Below, one piece after another: positions 32,453 through 41,595 of a stretch of DNA of 64,000 bases. Below the pieces are notes generated by a model. That model searched no databases, was not told the origin of the DNA, and saw only the letters and a program-made list of their open reading frames with translations. Position numbers and translations under genes: made by a program. Each line of letters starts with the position of its first letter. Within the stretch, counting starts at the first letter, position 1. Source of the stretch: Fuerstiella marisgermanici (GTDB lineage Bacteria > Planctomycetota > Planctomycetia > Planctomycetales > Planctomycetaceae); NCBI RefSeq assembly GCF_001983935.1, contig NZ_CP017641.1:4774001-4838000 (forward strand), given 5' to 3'.

Positions 32453-32636
32453 TTCAAATAGCCCAACATCTGGCGGCGCCGCCAGCTTGCGGCCCCTCTT
32501 CGGCTTCGACGGCAGTAATTTCCAACAATTCGGTGATTCCGCAACACTTAACGCGTTGCCGCGGTGTTTAACTGGTCACGACATTGGTCGAAGTATCCCG
32601 TCTAACCGCGATTCGCACACCGTTAAGGAGTTACCT

Positions 32637-33554
32637 ATGAAGACAACGAGTTTACTGAGAATTTCGTCAACCGCCTGCCTGGCGGCCATGCTACTGACTG
32701 CTGTCGCTGAAGCTCAACCCGGCGGTGGGCGTGGCGGCCGAGGTGGTGGTTTTGCAATCAGCAAAGCCATGCTGTTGGCATCAGAAGACGTGCTGGACGA
32801 ACTGAAAGTCGACGAAACTCAGGCAACAACCATCAAAGCGGCCGTTGAGGCTTATCAGGCCGAACGCCGCGAATCGCGTCCGGACCGTGATGCGTTCGAA
32901 GGTAAATCAGCCGAAGAACGAACCGCGATGTTCGAAAAGATGCGCAAGGAAGGTGAGGAACTCGCGAAAAAGACGGACGAAATGCTGACGACGCTTCTGG
33001 AAAAGGAGCAAGTCGCTCGTCTGGACCAGATCGCTCTTCAAGTGAAGATGCGTTTTGGCCTGACTCGCGAACTTAAGAGCGACGAGATGCGTAAAGCGCT
33101 GAGCATCACTGATGAGCAGATTGCCAAAATCGAAGATGCCGAAAAGGCGTCTGAGGAAGCATCGAGCAAACTACGCGAAGAAATGGGAGCCATGTTTCGA
33201 CGTGGTGGCGGGGACGGCGAGCGTCCAAGCCGCGAAGAGATGCGAAAAGCTGGCGAAGAAATGAACAAGAAGCGGGAAGCCCTCCGCAAAGAAGGCGAAG
33301 CCAAAGTCATGGCTTTGCTGAAGGACGACCAGAAGGCGAAACTGAAGGAACTGACCGGCGAAGACTTTGAGCTCGATATGCAGGGACTGATGCGAGGCGG
33401 ACGTGGTGGCTTCGGTGGCGGTCGCGGTGGATTTGGCGGCGGCGATCGACGTGGTGGCGGTGAAGGTCGACGCGGAGGCGGTGACCGTGAAGGCGGCGGT
33501 CGCCGTGGCGGCAACCGTGAGCGACCACCAGCAGACTCTGACGAAGCTATCTAG
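32637..33554 (+). CDS. secreted helical protein with Gly/Arg-rich tail
   Basis: A 305-residue exported protein. The signal peptide is MKTTSLLRISSTACLAAMLLTAVAEA. After a short GGGRGGRGGG segment come charged helices with repeated LKVDETQ- and LLEKEQVARLDQIALQ-like stretches, reminiscent of LTXXQ/Spy-type helical chaperone-like proteins, though I am not certain of homology. The last ~60 residues are GGFGGGRGG/GDRRGGG repeats, like an RGG nucleic-acid-binding tail but placed in an exported protein. AAGGAG precedes the ATG at 32637 by seven bases. The longer frame from 32436 is rejected. It converges with the lipoprotein gene and shares a terminator with it. Confidence 0.82.
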   Translation: MKTTSLLRISSTACLAAMLLTAVAEAQPGGGRGGRGGGFAISKAMLLASEDVLDELKVDETQATTIKAAVEAYQAERRESRPDRDAFEGKSAEERTAMFEKMRKEGEELAKKTDEMLTTLLEKEQVARLDQIALQVKMRFGLTRELKSDEMRKALSITDEQIAKIEDAEKASEEASSKLREEMGAMFRRGGGDGERPSREEMRKAGEEMNKKREALRKEGEAKVMALLKDDQKAKLKELTGEDFELDMQGLMRGGRGGFGGGRGGFGGGDRRGGGEGRRGGGDREGGGRRGGNRERPPADSDEAI

Positions 33555-33660
33555 AGCAGTTTAGCTTTTGTCGTGGACGGTTCGGGCTCGTGGCAAACAG
33601 CATTGATAGCACGAAACGCTTGTTCCGCGGCCACAAGTCAGCGTAACAGGCTGTAGTCAG
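33551..33660. repeat. dispersed intergenic repeat, family 1, copy A
   Basis: About 105 bases beginning TCTAGAGCAGTTTAGCTTTT, overlapping the stop codon region of the preceding gene, match 47659-47768 along their length: shared blocks include GTGGACGGTT, GGCTC, TGGCAA, ACG and GGCCACAAGTCAGCGT. Roughly three-quarters of aligned positions agree by eye. No open frame spans it. Confidence 0.75.
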
Positions 33661-33683
33661 CTGAAATCAATCTGCTGCAGCAA

Positions 33684-33727
33684 AAAAATATGCGGCGACT
33701 GTCACATGGCAGTCGCCGCTTTTTTTG
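33684..33727. terminator. bidirectional rho-independent terminator between convergent genes
   Basis: A perfect 10-bp stem, GCGGCGACTG at 33692-33701 with CAGTCGCCGC at 33710-33719, is followed by T8 on the plus strand and preceded by an A-run that reads as T-run on the minus strand. It sits between the secreted protein gene ending at 33554 and the lipoprotein gene ending at 33780. Confidence 0.92.
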
Positions 33728-33779
33728 TGTCCACGCGGTGTCGTGCCCGCGAAGCCTTGAAGAATTTTCCCGCGATGGA

Positions 33780-36344
33780 TCACTTCGCAGACGCGGTGAC
33801 GGCAGGTGGTTCGTCAGTTTTAGATGGGTCTCGAGACTCCACCACAATGACTTCGATGCTGAATTGCGGGTTGGCTCCTGCGGCACCGCCACCCATGTTC
33901 ATCCCTTCACCACCGCCACCGAAACCACCATTATTGTTGGGACGCGCCTTGAGTTGCTCAAACACGACATCCATGGTGGTGATCGTGCCGTCAGTCCCCA
34001 CCTTGACACCGTCGAACCACAAGAGGCCCTTCGCGATGTCTTTGTGCTCAATGCCTTTGGTACGCCCCTGATAATGTTCAGCAAGCTTTTGCATATCCTT
34101 TAAACGCTGAGGAGTGGCAATCATTTTCGCGTAGTAGACCTTCGTTTCGTCAGGAGCCGCGTCGCCCAGAGATTCAGTCTGCGGGCCAGGCGCCACAATG
34201 CGAATTAGACTTTCCGGCACTGCGTCTCGATGCAAACGCACGGGCATGACACCGTCGTAAGCGAGATCCGGGTTGCCAGCCATTTTCTGAAGGCGTTCGC
34301 GCAGCGACAGCACCACATCCTGAGTCGCTCGTTCCCACGAATCCAGCGGCACCACGGCCTGCGGGTTGTCGTTGGCCGGTTTTCGGCGATTACGTGGCAA
34401 CGCCTTTAGCACAGACAACATCCCGGGGTCTCGCGCAAAGTGGCGGAACAAACCGCTGCTGACCAATCCGTCGGCTCCGGCGTCGTGAGACCGCGACAGC
34501 AGATCGAAGACCGACCGACGCACATTGTCAGAAGGGATCGTGCCTGCGAAGGCCAGCACATCAATGGCCGCATCCGCCGCAGGAGCCGCCTTCAACCAGC
34601 CGGCTACTCGATCAGCCGTTGACGGAGCCCAAATGACCTGCGCGACAGGCAGCAAAGCCGCTTCCGCAACAGGAATCGGTGGCGGTGCGGCGACAGTTGG
34701 CGTTGCACCCCCCGCTGCTCCCCGTCCGCCCATACCAGGCCCTCCCATCCCGGGACCGCCTTCGCCATACATTCCCATCTCCATTCCGGGTTCGCCACCT
34801 GCGTAGTTTTCTCCCCCGCCGCTCATTCCCATGCCCATATCCATCCCCATGCCGGGGCCCATTCCCGCACCGCCGCCCATCATGCCCATGCCGGGACGAT
34901 TTCCTGGCGGTGTGGCCGGAGCAGGTGGCTGTGGCTGGCCGAGACTAAGAAAATAGTCAGCCGGACGCTGAGCAACAATCGCCAGCAGTTGAAAGGTTGA
35001 GCCGTTCTGGCCCGGATTTCCGGACGCGTTTTGCAGGGCCGTTGCCAGAAGCTGTTCAGATTTTTCAATGTTTGGCGTGGGTGACGAGAATGCTTCACGG
35101 ACAGCGATTTCAGTGGCTGCCTGTGGCGGCAGCGCTGTGCTGCGAGACCCATCTACCAGGGACTGCACGATCGTCCATGCCTGCACGGTATTGTTGTTGA
35201 CGAGTGCTCGGATGACGGCTTTCACCAATTCTTCGTCCGTCAGGTTTCCCTGAGTCGCTTGTTGACCGCCCATTCCCATTCCGCCCGCGCCACCGTATCC
35301 ACTCGGACCGTAGCCACCCGGGTTGTAGCCTTCCATCTCCATGCCGCCCATTTCCTCACCACCAGGCATCGACATTTCACCACCAGGCTCGCCGGACATC
35401 ATTGCCGGATCCATGCCGGGGGCTTCCATCGAGCCTGTATTTTGAGCGGAATTCTGAAGGCGGCTTGCCGCGCCTCGCGTCCCTTGAGCTGCCTGCGGTA
35501 CGTAGGCCAGAAGAGCTTCCCCAATCATTGCGTCAAGGCTGGTCACGCTGCGGCCTGCTGCGGCGCGACTCGCTCTGTCCTGAGGAACCAGACGGTTTGA
35601 ATCGAACTGTCGACTTCGCGGATCAATAAACGCGCCTCCGGGCGGAACGGGTGGCTTACCATCCGGCCCCGCTTGAGGGCGCGGACCGCTGGGAAATCCG
35701 GCCGTGCCCGGCTGAGCACCGCTGCCCAACCCAGGAAGTCCTCCGCCGCCGCTGTCGGTCTTGGCCAAAACCTGATCCATCAGACTCACGAAGGCTGGAT
35801 CGCCCGGCGAACTCTTGGCCTTCATCTCAATAGCTTGAAGGACTCGCGTATCTTTCTCATCAACAGCGGTCAGAATATGTTCGTCCGTCCATTGTGTCAC
35901 ATCATTCGGACGACCATTCCTGGCATTACCACCGTAGCCGCCGCCAGCTCCTCCCGTACCGGGATAGTCAATGTTGCCGCCGCCATAGTTGCCGCCATAA
36001 CCACCGGGTTCGCCCGCCATTTCCATCATGGCAGGATCCATTCCCATCCCGTCTGCGCCGCCGGACATCATCATGCCGTCGGGATTTTCGCCTTCCATGC
36101 TCCCTTCCATTCCCATCTCGCCGCCAGGGCCTCCCATCATTTCAGCCCCGCCGCCCATGTCATCACCGGGAGGCATCATTGCACCGCCGGAGTCTCCGGG
36201 AGGCATCGTGTTGTCGGCGCCACCTCCGGCAGCGGAGTCTGACGAAGCAACATCGGCACCGCCTCCACAACCGGCGAGCTGACAAACAAACACGGCCATG
36301 GCCAGAAGGCTGACTCTGACGGCAATAGGTGCGATGGATCGCAT
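33780..36344 (-). CDS. Gly/Met-rich lipoprotein of unknown function
   Basis: An 854-residue lipoprotein. The leader MRSIAPIAVRVSLLAMAVFV ends at lipobox LAGC, so the mature protein is lipid-anchored. Residues ~20-170 and several later blocks (around 320-370 and 480-570) are low-complexity runs of Gly, Met, Pro and Glu such as GGGAGMGPGMGMDMG, separated by helical stretches that look folded (TDEELVKAVIRALVNNN; SPTPNIEKSEQLLATALQ). The C-terminal ~250 residues are ordinary folded sequence. GGAG lies eight bases before the ATG at 36344; the longer frame from 36587 lacks this and the signal peptide. I recognise no family. It lies 275 bases downstream of the OleC-like gene. Confidence 0.82.
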   Translation of the reverse strand: MRSIAPIAVRVSLLAMAVFVCQLAGCGGGADVASSDSAAGGGADNTMPPGDSGGAMMPPGDDMGGGAEMMGGPGGEMGMEGSMEGENPDGMMMSGGADGMGMDPAMMEMAGEPGGYGGNYGGGNIDYPGTGGAGGGYGGNARNGRPNDVTQWTDEHILTAVDEKDTRVLQAIEMKAKSSPGDPAFVSLMDQVLAKTDSGGGGLPGLGSGAQPGTAGFPSGPRPQAGPDGKPPVPPGGAFIDPRSRQFDSNRLVPQDRASRAAAGRSVTSLDAMIGEALLAYVPQAAQGTRGAASRLQNSAQNTGSMEAPGMDPAMMSGEPGGEMSMPGGEEMGGMEMEGYNPGGYGPSGYGGAGGMGMGGQQATQGNLTDEELVKAVIRALVNNNTVQAWTIVQSLVDGSRSTALPPQAATEIAVREAFSSPTPNIEKSEQLLATALQNASGNPGQNGSTFQLLAIVAQRPADYFLSLGQPQPPAPATPPGNRPGMGMMGGGAGMGPGMGMDMGMGMSGGGENYAGGEPGMEMGMYGEGGPGMGGPGMGGRGAAGGATPTVAAPPPIPVAEAALLPVAQVIWAPSTADRVAGWLKAAPAADAAIDVLAFAGTIPSDNVRRSVFDLLSRSHDAGADGLVSSGLFRHFARDPGMLSVLKALPRNRRKPANDNPQAVVPLDSWERATQDVVLSLRERLQKMAGNPDLAYDGVMPVRLHRDAVPESLIRIVAPGPQTESLGDAAPDETKVYYAKMIATPQRLKDMQKLAEHYQGRTKGIEHKDIAKGLLWFDGVKVGTDGTITTMDVVFEQLKARPNNNGGFGGGGEGMNMGGGAAGANPQFSIEVIVVESRDPSKTDEPPAVTASAK

Positions 36345-36619
36345 GGAAGAAACTCCAAAGTGGATCATTGCGGTATGAGGCGAAGGTCTATTCGATCGAA
36401 ATGTTGTGAGCAGCATGGCGTTAGCCGCCGAATGGGCCAGCGTTTTCCAGCGCGGCACGCGAAACAGTACGCGCATTTTCTGCGCATTCATAGTAACAAA
36501 ACCAGCCCCCAAGCGCACACTAATCCCGGGATTTGCGACTGGTTTCAGACTGCGGGCAGGCCGAATACAGCAGCCGAAGGGGCTCAAACCATCCCGTCAG
36601 CAAAGTCAATTGCGTCCCT

Positions 36620-38293
36620 CTAAGCACTCGGCGTCCGCCGCTTCGCCGCCCAGACAGCCAGCAACTCGCGGTTAATTTTCACGTTGTGACGCGTGTCCAC
36701 GGGCAAAGACTTGTGAAACAGGACCTCGCCAATAGAGTTCGTTAGCTCATTCGCGGCCCCCAGGGCCAGCAGTTCTGTTCGCATCGCATCGACGGCCGCC
36801 CGGCATTCGGGAAAATGGCCCGCTTCCGGTTCTGCCACGATGACAGGAATCTGTTGGCCGCGTGATCCTATTCCCACCAAAGCACAGCGGTAGGTCTTTG
36901 GGTGTTGGTTGAAGATCGCTTCGCAGCGCACGGAATGTAGCGGACCGGATTCTGTGAACACGATATGAGCCTTCCGACCGCAGAACCACAATCGCCCCTC
37001 GTCGTCGAAGTATCCCGTGTCACCCATGCGGTGCCAGAAGCCATCGCCGTCCGAAATCTTAGCCAGCGCCGTGCCATCCGGTCGACGAAAGTATTCTCGA
37101 GTGGCCACGGGGCCTTTCACGATAATTTCACCAATCTGGCCAGGTCCGCATTCCTTCGCTTGTGAGATATCAGCGATCGGATCGAACGTCACATCAATGA
37201 TGCGAACCTGCATCCCGGTAAAGACGGTTCCAACGCACGTGCCCGCTCCTTGCGCCGTTTGAGCGGCCGTCTGCTCCAGCACCTGTCGTCCGCCGATGGC
37301 TGACACCGGCAAACATTCGGTCGCGCCATACGGCGTAAAGATATCCGAATCGCCGCTCAGCGCACTGGTCATCCGGTGCAGCACGTGGTTAGGCACTGGC
37401 GCACCGGCTGAGAGAACTCGGCGCAGCGTAGGCAGCTTGACAGCATTCGCTTCGCAATAGCGACCAACGCGGTTCCACAGCGCAGGCGAACCGAATGCCT
37501 GAGTGACCCCGTGGTCGTTGATCGATTCCAGAATTTTCACCGGATCAACGTCGGCAGGGCGAGTCGGGTTCATGTCCGGGATGACGGTCGTCACCTGCAT
37601 CGCCGTGTTGAACAACGCGAACAGCGGAAAGCCAGGCAGATCGACTTCTCCCGGCTGAATACCAAAGCGATCGCGAATCAGATCAACCTGCGAATCAAAC
37701 ATGCCGTGTTCGTAAGTCACGCCCTTCGGCGGTCCTGTACTGCCGCTGGTAAAGATAATGGCCGCCTGATCGGTCGCCTGAGTCTGTGGAAGGGGGCTGC
37801 TGTCGTCACGGCCTGACGCGATCAGTTCGCTGTACGAAAGACTACCCAGCTTCCCGGACTTCGGGCCGATGATCACGTTCAGCTTTGCGTGGCCGTACCG
37901 GCGGAACTTCAACTTTCGCACAACGTGAACGATGGGGATCGCGATAAACCCGTGCGGTTCGCACTGATCCAGACAGCGAAACACGTTCGAACGGCCCATG
38001 CCCGGATCGATCATGATGCACACGGCACCGGAACGAAACACGCCAAACGTCAACGCGATCGATTCCAGCGACGGCGGCACAAACATGGCCAACCGATCAC
38101 CAGGCTTCACACCCAACTTGATCAGCCCACGAGCGATCCGGTCGGCTTCCTGATCCAATTGAGTAAACGTCAGATGCGTGTAAGACACGCGGCCGGCAGC
38201 GTCTCGACCTTCCGGAAAGACAACCGCCTTCTGATAAGGCGCAGCAGCGGCAGATGTGCGAAGACGGTCGGCAATGTTGAGTGGGCGGGGCAT
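36620..38293 (-). CDS. oleC: AMP-dependent ligase, OleC-like (olefin beta-lactone synthetase family)
   Basis: A 557-residue adenylate-forming enzyme. The AMP-binding signature is [19 protein letters not shown], with adenine-contact [10 protein letters not shown] and [18 protein letters not shown] further on. [17 protein letters not shown] followed by [26 protein letters not shown] and the end [19 protein letters not shown] are the features I recall for OleC, which closes beta-hydroxy acids to beta-lactones in long-chain olefin synthesis. The other ole genes (oleA, oleB, oleD) are not in the window, so a related acyl-CoA ligase role remains possible. ATG start at 38293 without a clear ribosome site. 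Confidence 0.75.
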   Translation of the reverse strand: MPRPLNIADRLRTSAAAAPYQKAVVFPEGRDAAGRVSYTHLTFTQLDQEADRIARGLIKLGVKPGDRLAMFVPPSLESIALTFGVFRSGAVCIMIDPGMGRSNVFRCLDQCEPHGFIAIPIVHVVRKLKFRRYGHAKLNVIIGPKSGKLGSLSYSELIASGRDDSSPLPQTQATDQAAIIFTSGSTGPPKGVTYEHGMFDSQVDLIRDRFGIQPGEVDLPGFPLFALFNTAMQVTTVIPDMNPTRPADVDPVKILESINDHGVTQAFGSPALWNRVGRYCEANAVKLPTLRRVLSAGAPVPNHVLHRMTSALSGDSDIFTPYGATECLPVSAIGGRQVLEQTAAQTAQGAGTCVGTVFTGMQVRIIDVTFDPIADISQAKECGPGQIGEIIVKGPVATREYFRRPDGTALAKISDGDGFWHRMGDTGYFDDEGRLWFCGRKAHIVFTESGPLHSVRCEAIFNQHPKTYRCALVGIGSRGQQIPVIVAEPEAGHFPECRAAVDAMRTELLALGAANELTNSIGEVLFHKSLPVDTRHNVKINRELLAVWAAKRRTPSA

Positions 38294-38378
38294 AGATTAT
38301 GAAGGTAGTGACCGGACGTGGTCGGCTTAACCAAGGGGTTTGAAGTCGGCAGCCATCGTTGTTTGAAATCCGAACGAG

Positions 38379-38732
38379 TTAGCCTAACCCTCTGAGTAGC
38401 ATTTCAATCTGCTTCCAGAGTGTTTGGAGTTCTTTCTGTTGCGAATCCGGCCACGGGAAACTAAGTCTCCGCTCCAATCGAGTAACAATCGCCTGAACCA
38501 GTTCGCTCTCATCAAATCCGGACCAGTTTCCAGCGACAGACTTAAGGTTTTCAGCGCAAACCGGATGCACCTCGTGAAATAATATCTGCTCAAGTTCACC
38601 AATCGAATAGGCAGAAGCATGCAAGGTGCTGGCGATGCGTTTTAAAGGCGCGTCATCGATCGGAGCGTCAAGATACAGATCAGAGAGTGCAACCCAAACC
38701 GGTACGCGCGTATTGATTTCTTCTTCAGTCAC
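38379..38732 (-). CDS. DUF7079-like small protein
   Basis: A 117-residue soluble, acidic, helical protein. WVALSDLYLDAPIDDAPLK at the start, SIGELEQILFHEVHPVCAENL and VAGNWSGFD in the middle resemble the DUF7079 family as I recall it; function is unknown. In some bacteria relatives sit near contact-dependent toxin or immunity genes, but nothing of that sort is adjacent here. Start is GTG at 38732 without a strong ribosome site. It lies upstream of the OleC-like gene on the same strand with 85 bases between. Confidence 0.7.
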   Translation of the reverse strand: MTEEEINTRVPVWVALSDLYLDAPIDDAPLKRIASTLHASAYSIGELEQILFHEVHPVCAENLKSVAGNWSGFDESELVQAIVTRLERRLSFPWPDSQQKELQTLWKQIEMLLRGLG

Positions 38733-38753
38733 TTTCAGTCTGACAGTTCCTGT

Positions 38754-38933
38754 ATGGTTGACGTCATTGCGTGCGTTTCAGTATCGCACAGCATCCTGCA
38801 AAAAGAAAACATCACGCAGCCGGGAACCACCGATGAAGTCGCGCGCACACCGCCACTAATTCCAACACCAGAATTCGAAGAAGCCTCGCCCGAGATGACT
38901 AGTCCTTACGAGCTACTGCCCCTGCCAGGTTAG
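38754..38933 (+). CDS. candidate small protein, 59 residues
   Basis: An ATG-initiated frame of 59 codons encodes MVDVIACVSVSHSILQKEN, then a Thr/Pro/Glu-rich tail with TPPLIPTPEFEEASPE and end LLPLPG. Codon choice resembles neighbouring genes. Against it: no ribosome-binding site, and its start is only 21 bases from the divergent GTG of the neighbouring gene, leaving little room for promoters. It may be a chance frame. Confidence 0.25.
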   Translation: MVDVIACVSVSHSILQKENITQPGTTDEVARTPPLIPTPEFEEASPEMTSPYELLPLPG

Positions 38934-39239
38934 CGGATTACTGCGCAATCACTGCGACCGTCATAACCCTCACGACCGTCATCGTCACAGTCGGCACCGT
39001 TGGAACAAACCGGCTGAAGTTGTGGTCTGACGGTCTGTCGAGCAGCAATTTTCGCAGAAAGTCGTCGCCAACGGCCGATCTTGCTTTTTAGACTCAGACA
39101 CGACGGACGGATAGCGTCCGCAAAGGACCATGCGTTCTGTTTGGCACGGCTTGCCCTTGTCGGTTGCGACTGTAGGAATCGGCGATGTTGGGGACGGGCG
39201 GCGATCATTCAAGAAGAAAGATTGACCGAGGATTTTGAA
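38934..39239. other. intergenic region upstream of csrA, no gene
   Basis: About 300 bases without a supported gene. It carries the csrA leader; GAGG at about 39226 serves as its ribosome site. Frames on the minus strand that cross csrA are shadows. Confidence 0.4.
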
Positions 39240-39437
39240 ATGCTTGTACTCAGTAGAAAAAAAGACGAGAAGATTGTAATCGGCGACTCCATCACGTTGA
39301 TGGTTATCGAAATCCGAGGCGACAAAGTTCGCCTTGGCATCGACGCCCCGCGTGACGTCAGCGTGCATCGTGAAGAAATTTACGAAGCGATTAAACGCGA
39401 AGCGACGGACTCGTCCGAAAAGCCAGCAGTGGACTGA
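39240..39437 (+). CDS. csrA: carbon storage regulator CsrA
   Basis: A 65-residue RNA-binding regulator. MLVLSRKKDEKIVIGDSITL and VRLGIDAPRDVSVHREEIYEAI are unmistakable. CsrA dimers bind GGA motifs in mRNA leaders and block or alter translation. The RNA-contacting N-terminal strand and C-terminal VHREE motif are intact. The start is ATG at 39240, with GAGG eight bases upstream. A terminator lies about 110 bases beyond its stop. No flagellar genes or fliW, its usual neighbours, are present. Confidence 0.96.
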   Translation: MLVLSRKKDEKIVIGDSITLMVIEIRGDKVRLGIDAPRDVSVHREEIYEAIKREATDSSEKPAVD

Positions 39438-39545
39438 AGGCATAGCCGCCGTCAATCTGCAGAACGCCGCAAAATACCACTCCGGTCTTCGCCGAACCTT
39501 CCCGTCCCCTCAATCGGTGGCGGAGTGGCCATTTGCAACACACAA

Positions 39546-39581
39546 AACGCCGACCCGTTTTAAACGGTCCGGCGTTTTTTT
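39546..39581 (+). terminator. rho-independent terminator after csrA
   Basis: CGCCGacCCGTTT (39548-39560) pairs with AAACGGtcCGGCG (39562-39574) with two mismatches in the stem, followed by seven T. Confidence 0.88.
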
Positions 39582-39656
39582 ATGCGCGATGCTTCGATCG
39601 TGAGGCGGCTAGCGCAAACCATCCTCCTGGCGGGTTGAATGCCCGCATGGCTGGGA

Positions 39657-41420
39657 TCACGAAGTGCGTTTGCCCACAGTGACCGTTTCCCGTTCTGATC
39701 GTTCAATCGGCGCGCTAGGATCGGCGTAGCGGTGAGCTGAAATTTTCGGGCCGCGCAAAGCCTGCTCCGTGACGTATTCGATCCTCATTAACTGTTCACC
39801 CAGATTGTTAATGCGTGCCGAAACGTCATCGTTGTTCTGTTCGATGCCACCGGAGACCAGATTGATGACGCCCAGGAACAGCATCATCTGAGCCACCGTG
39901 GTGACCAGCCAACCTGTCGGCGTGTATTCTGAATACCCGCCAAAGTGGCCGTAGATGACCATCGCCGTTCCGATGGTCAGGCCCAACACGCCAAGGTACG
40001 CCAGAAACTGTCCGGTCAGCGACGTCATGTTCGAACGCTTCGGTGCGGTGACCTGAAAATGAGGTCCGCGGAGTGCCGTGTCATGAGCTTCATCGATGAA
40101 ACGGTCACGGTGCCGCGAGTCTGTGCGAGTTCGCCCGTCGCTGGTGCCGAGCGTCTGCTGCACGTCTTCGCTGTCGTCAATACGAAACCGTCGTCCACCG
40201 GTTGGCGAGTTGCTTTGAATGCGGCTGCCGGAAACCGACTGAGCTTCATCGTCGGTGGTTTCAGGTTCCAGTTCGCTATTCGAATCCACGCGAAGTTTTC
40301 GGCTCACAGTTGCTGGTCCTTTGTCGGAATTTGTCTCGGTGCTGCGACGTGGTTGTTGCTGCCGCCGTTGAGGAACTCGCCGCTGAGTCCGCCGTTGCTT
40401 CTGGACAAGAGGAACGACGACCGGCTCCGGTTGAATCGTCGACGGCGCTGATGATGTGTCTTCTGGTGTATCGTCCTGCAGCTCCGGCTGACTGGATTCT
40501 GGCTGGCTCACTTCTGCCTGACTGGTTTCGGGCTCGTCTGGTGCTGCAATCTGCAAAGCCGTGTCTGCTTTTTCCTCGGAAGCTTCCGGTACCTCAGCCA
40601 ATTCCGATTCTTCAGCGGCGACCGGTGTGTTCGATTCCTGCTGTGGCGGAGGCGAAATCGGTTCGGCAGGTTTCTGATCCGGTTCCGGAGCAGACTCAGT
40701 TGCATCTGCAGTTTTCGCAGCGTTATGCGGAGCAGAGGCGGGAAAGAACTTCGGTTGAGCGGCCGTCAGCCCGAACTGCTGCGAAAGCTCTTCCACGGAC
40801 AGCGCCGACTTTGCAGTGGCACTGGTGTTTGCGACTGGTTCCTGCGTCTCTTCCGGTTTGCGGGGCGTGGAGACCACCGGCGTTTGTTCTATCGCGGCGT
40901 CGGTCTTCGGTGCGGTGTCTTCATTTGTGCTCGCGACCGGCGCCATTGCTGGACTGTCGTCCGTAATTTGTTGATCACGAGTTGGCTCATCCGAAATGCG
41001 ATCCGACTCTTCCATCAAGCCCTGAGTAGAGTCCTGCTGGTCATCTACACTGTTATTCTGCTCATCAGTCGCGGTAGGCTCGGCCGCTGGCGGGGCAGGG
41101 CCATCGGCCTGAGTTTGCTTACCTGAAGGATTGACGTCGCTGGCTCGCTGTTCGTTATTTTCAGCGGAACGTTCCCCGTGTTGTTCACGTTGCTCGATTG
41201 CAAAATGCGGCTTCGGCATCGCGGGGATATCAGGAAGCGACGTAATGCGATCCAGCAGATCATCGGACGACCAACGAGCGATAATATCCCGCGCCTGGCG
41301 GATACTCGAATCTGACGGCTTGCTGGAAATGAAGGCTTTACCGCACGATTCGCAGCGCAACTTCTCCGATAAGCCGGAGCCGACAGCGTTGGTTTCTGAT
41401 TGACAGTGGGGGCACCACAT
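39657..41420 (-). CDS. zinc-ribbon membrane protein with long disordered linker, unknown function
   Basis: A 587-residue protein. The N-terminus MWCPHCQSETNAVGSGL then LRCESCGKAF gives a CxxC...CxxC zinc ribbon of the type seen in MJ0042-like finger proteins. About 400 residues rich in Glu, Ala, Pro, Gln and Ser follow, probably disordered. Two hydrophobic helices (FLAYLGVLGLTIGTAMVIYG and WLVTTVAQMMLFLGVINLV) lie near residues 470-530, then a short coiled coil ending in a basic tail. The zinc ribbon should be cytoplasmic. No function is assigned. It is convergent with csrA. Confidence 0.75.
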   Translation of the reverse strand: MWCPHCQSETNAVGSGLSEKLRCESCGKAFISSKPSDSSIRQARDIIARWSSDDLLDRITSLPDIPAMPKPHFAIEQREQHGERSAENNEQRASDVNPSGKQTQADGPAPPAAEPTATDEQNNSVDDQQDSTQGLMEESDRISDEPTRDQQITDDSPAMAPVASTNEDTAPKTDAAIEQTPVVSTPRKPEETQEPVANTSATAKSALSVEELSQQFGLTAAQPKFFPASAPHNAAKTADATESAPEPDQKPAEPISPPPQQESNTPVAAEESELAEVPEASEEKADTALQIAAPDEPETSQAEVSQPESSQPELQDDTPEDTSSAPSTIQPEPVVVPLVQKQRRTQRRVPQRRQQQPRRSTETNSDKGPATVSRKLRVDSNSELEPETTDDEAQSVSGSRIQSNSPTGGRRFRIDDSEDVQQTLGTSDGRTRTDSRHRDRFIDEAHDTALRGPHFQVTAPKRSNMTSLTGQFLAYLGVLGLTIGTAMVIYGHFGGYSEYTPTGWLVTTVAQMMLFLGVINLVSGGIEQNNDDVSARINNLGEQLMRIEYVTEQALRGPKISAHRYADPSAPIERSERETVTVGKRTS

Positions 41421-41595
41421 CCTGCGGATCTACCACGAACGAACGGACGAAGAACGTACCAAGCTCGATTTTTATCGCTGATCGCGTTTCCGTCGCAAGA
41501 TCAGAAGACAGGCAATGCCGTCGCCGTGCAGCCGGTTCTCATTCGGTTTTTACCAAATCGGCAGGTTCTGCGTGTTCGCGGCCAAGCATCGACAT

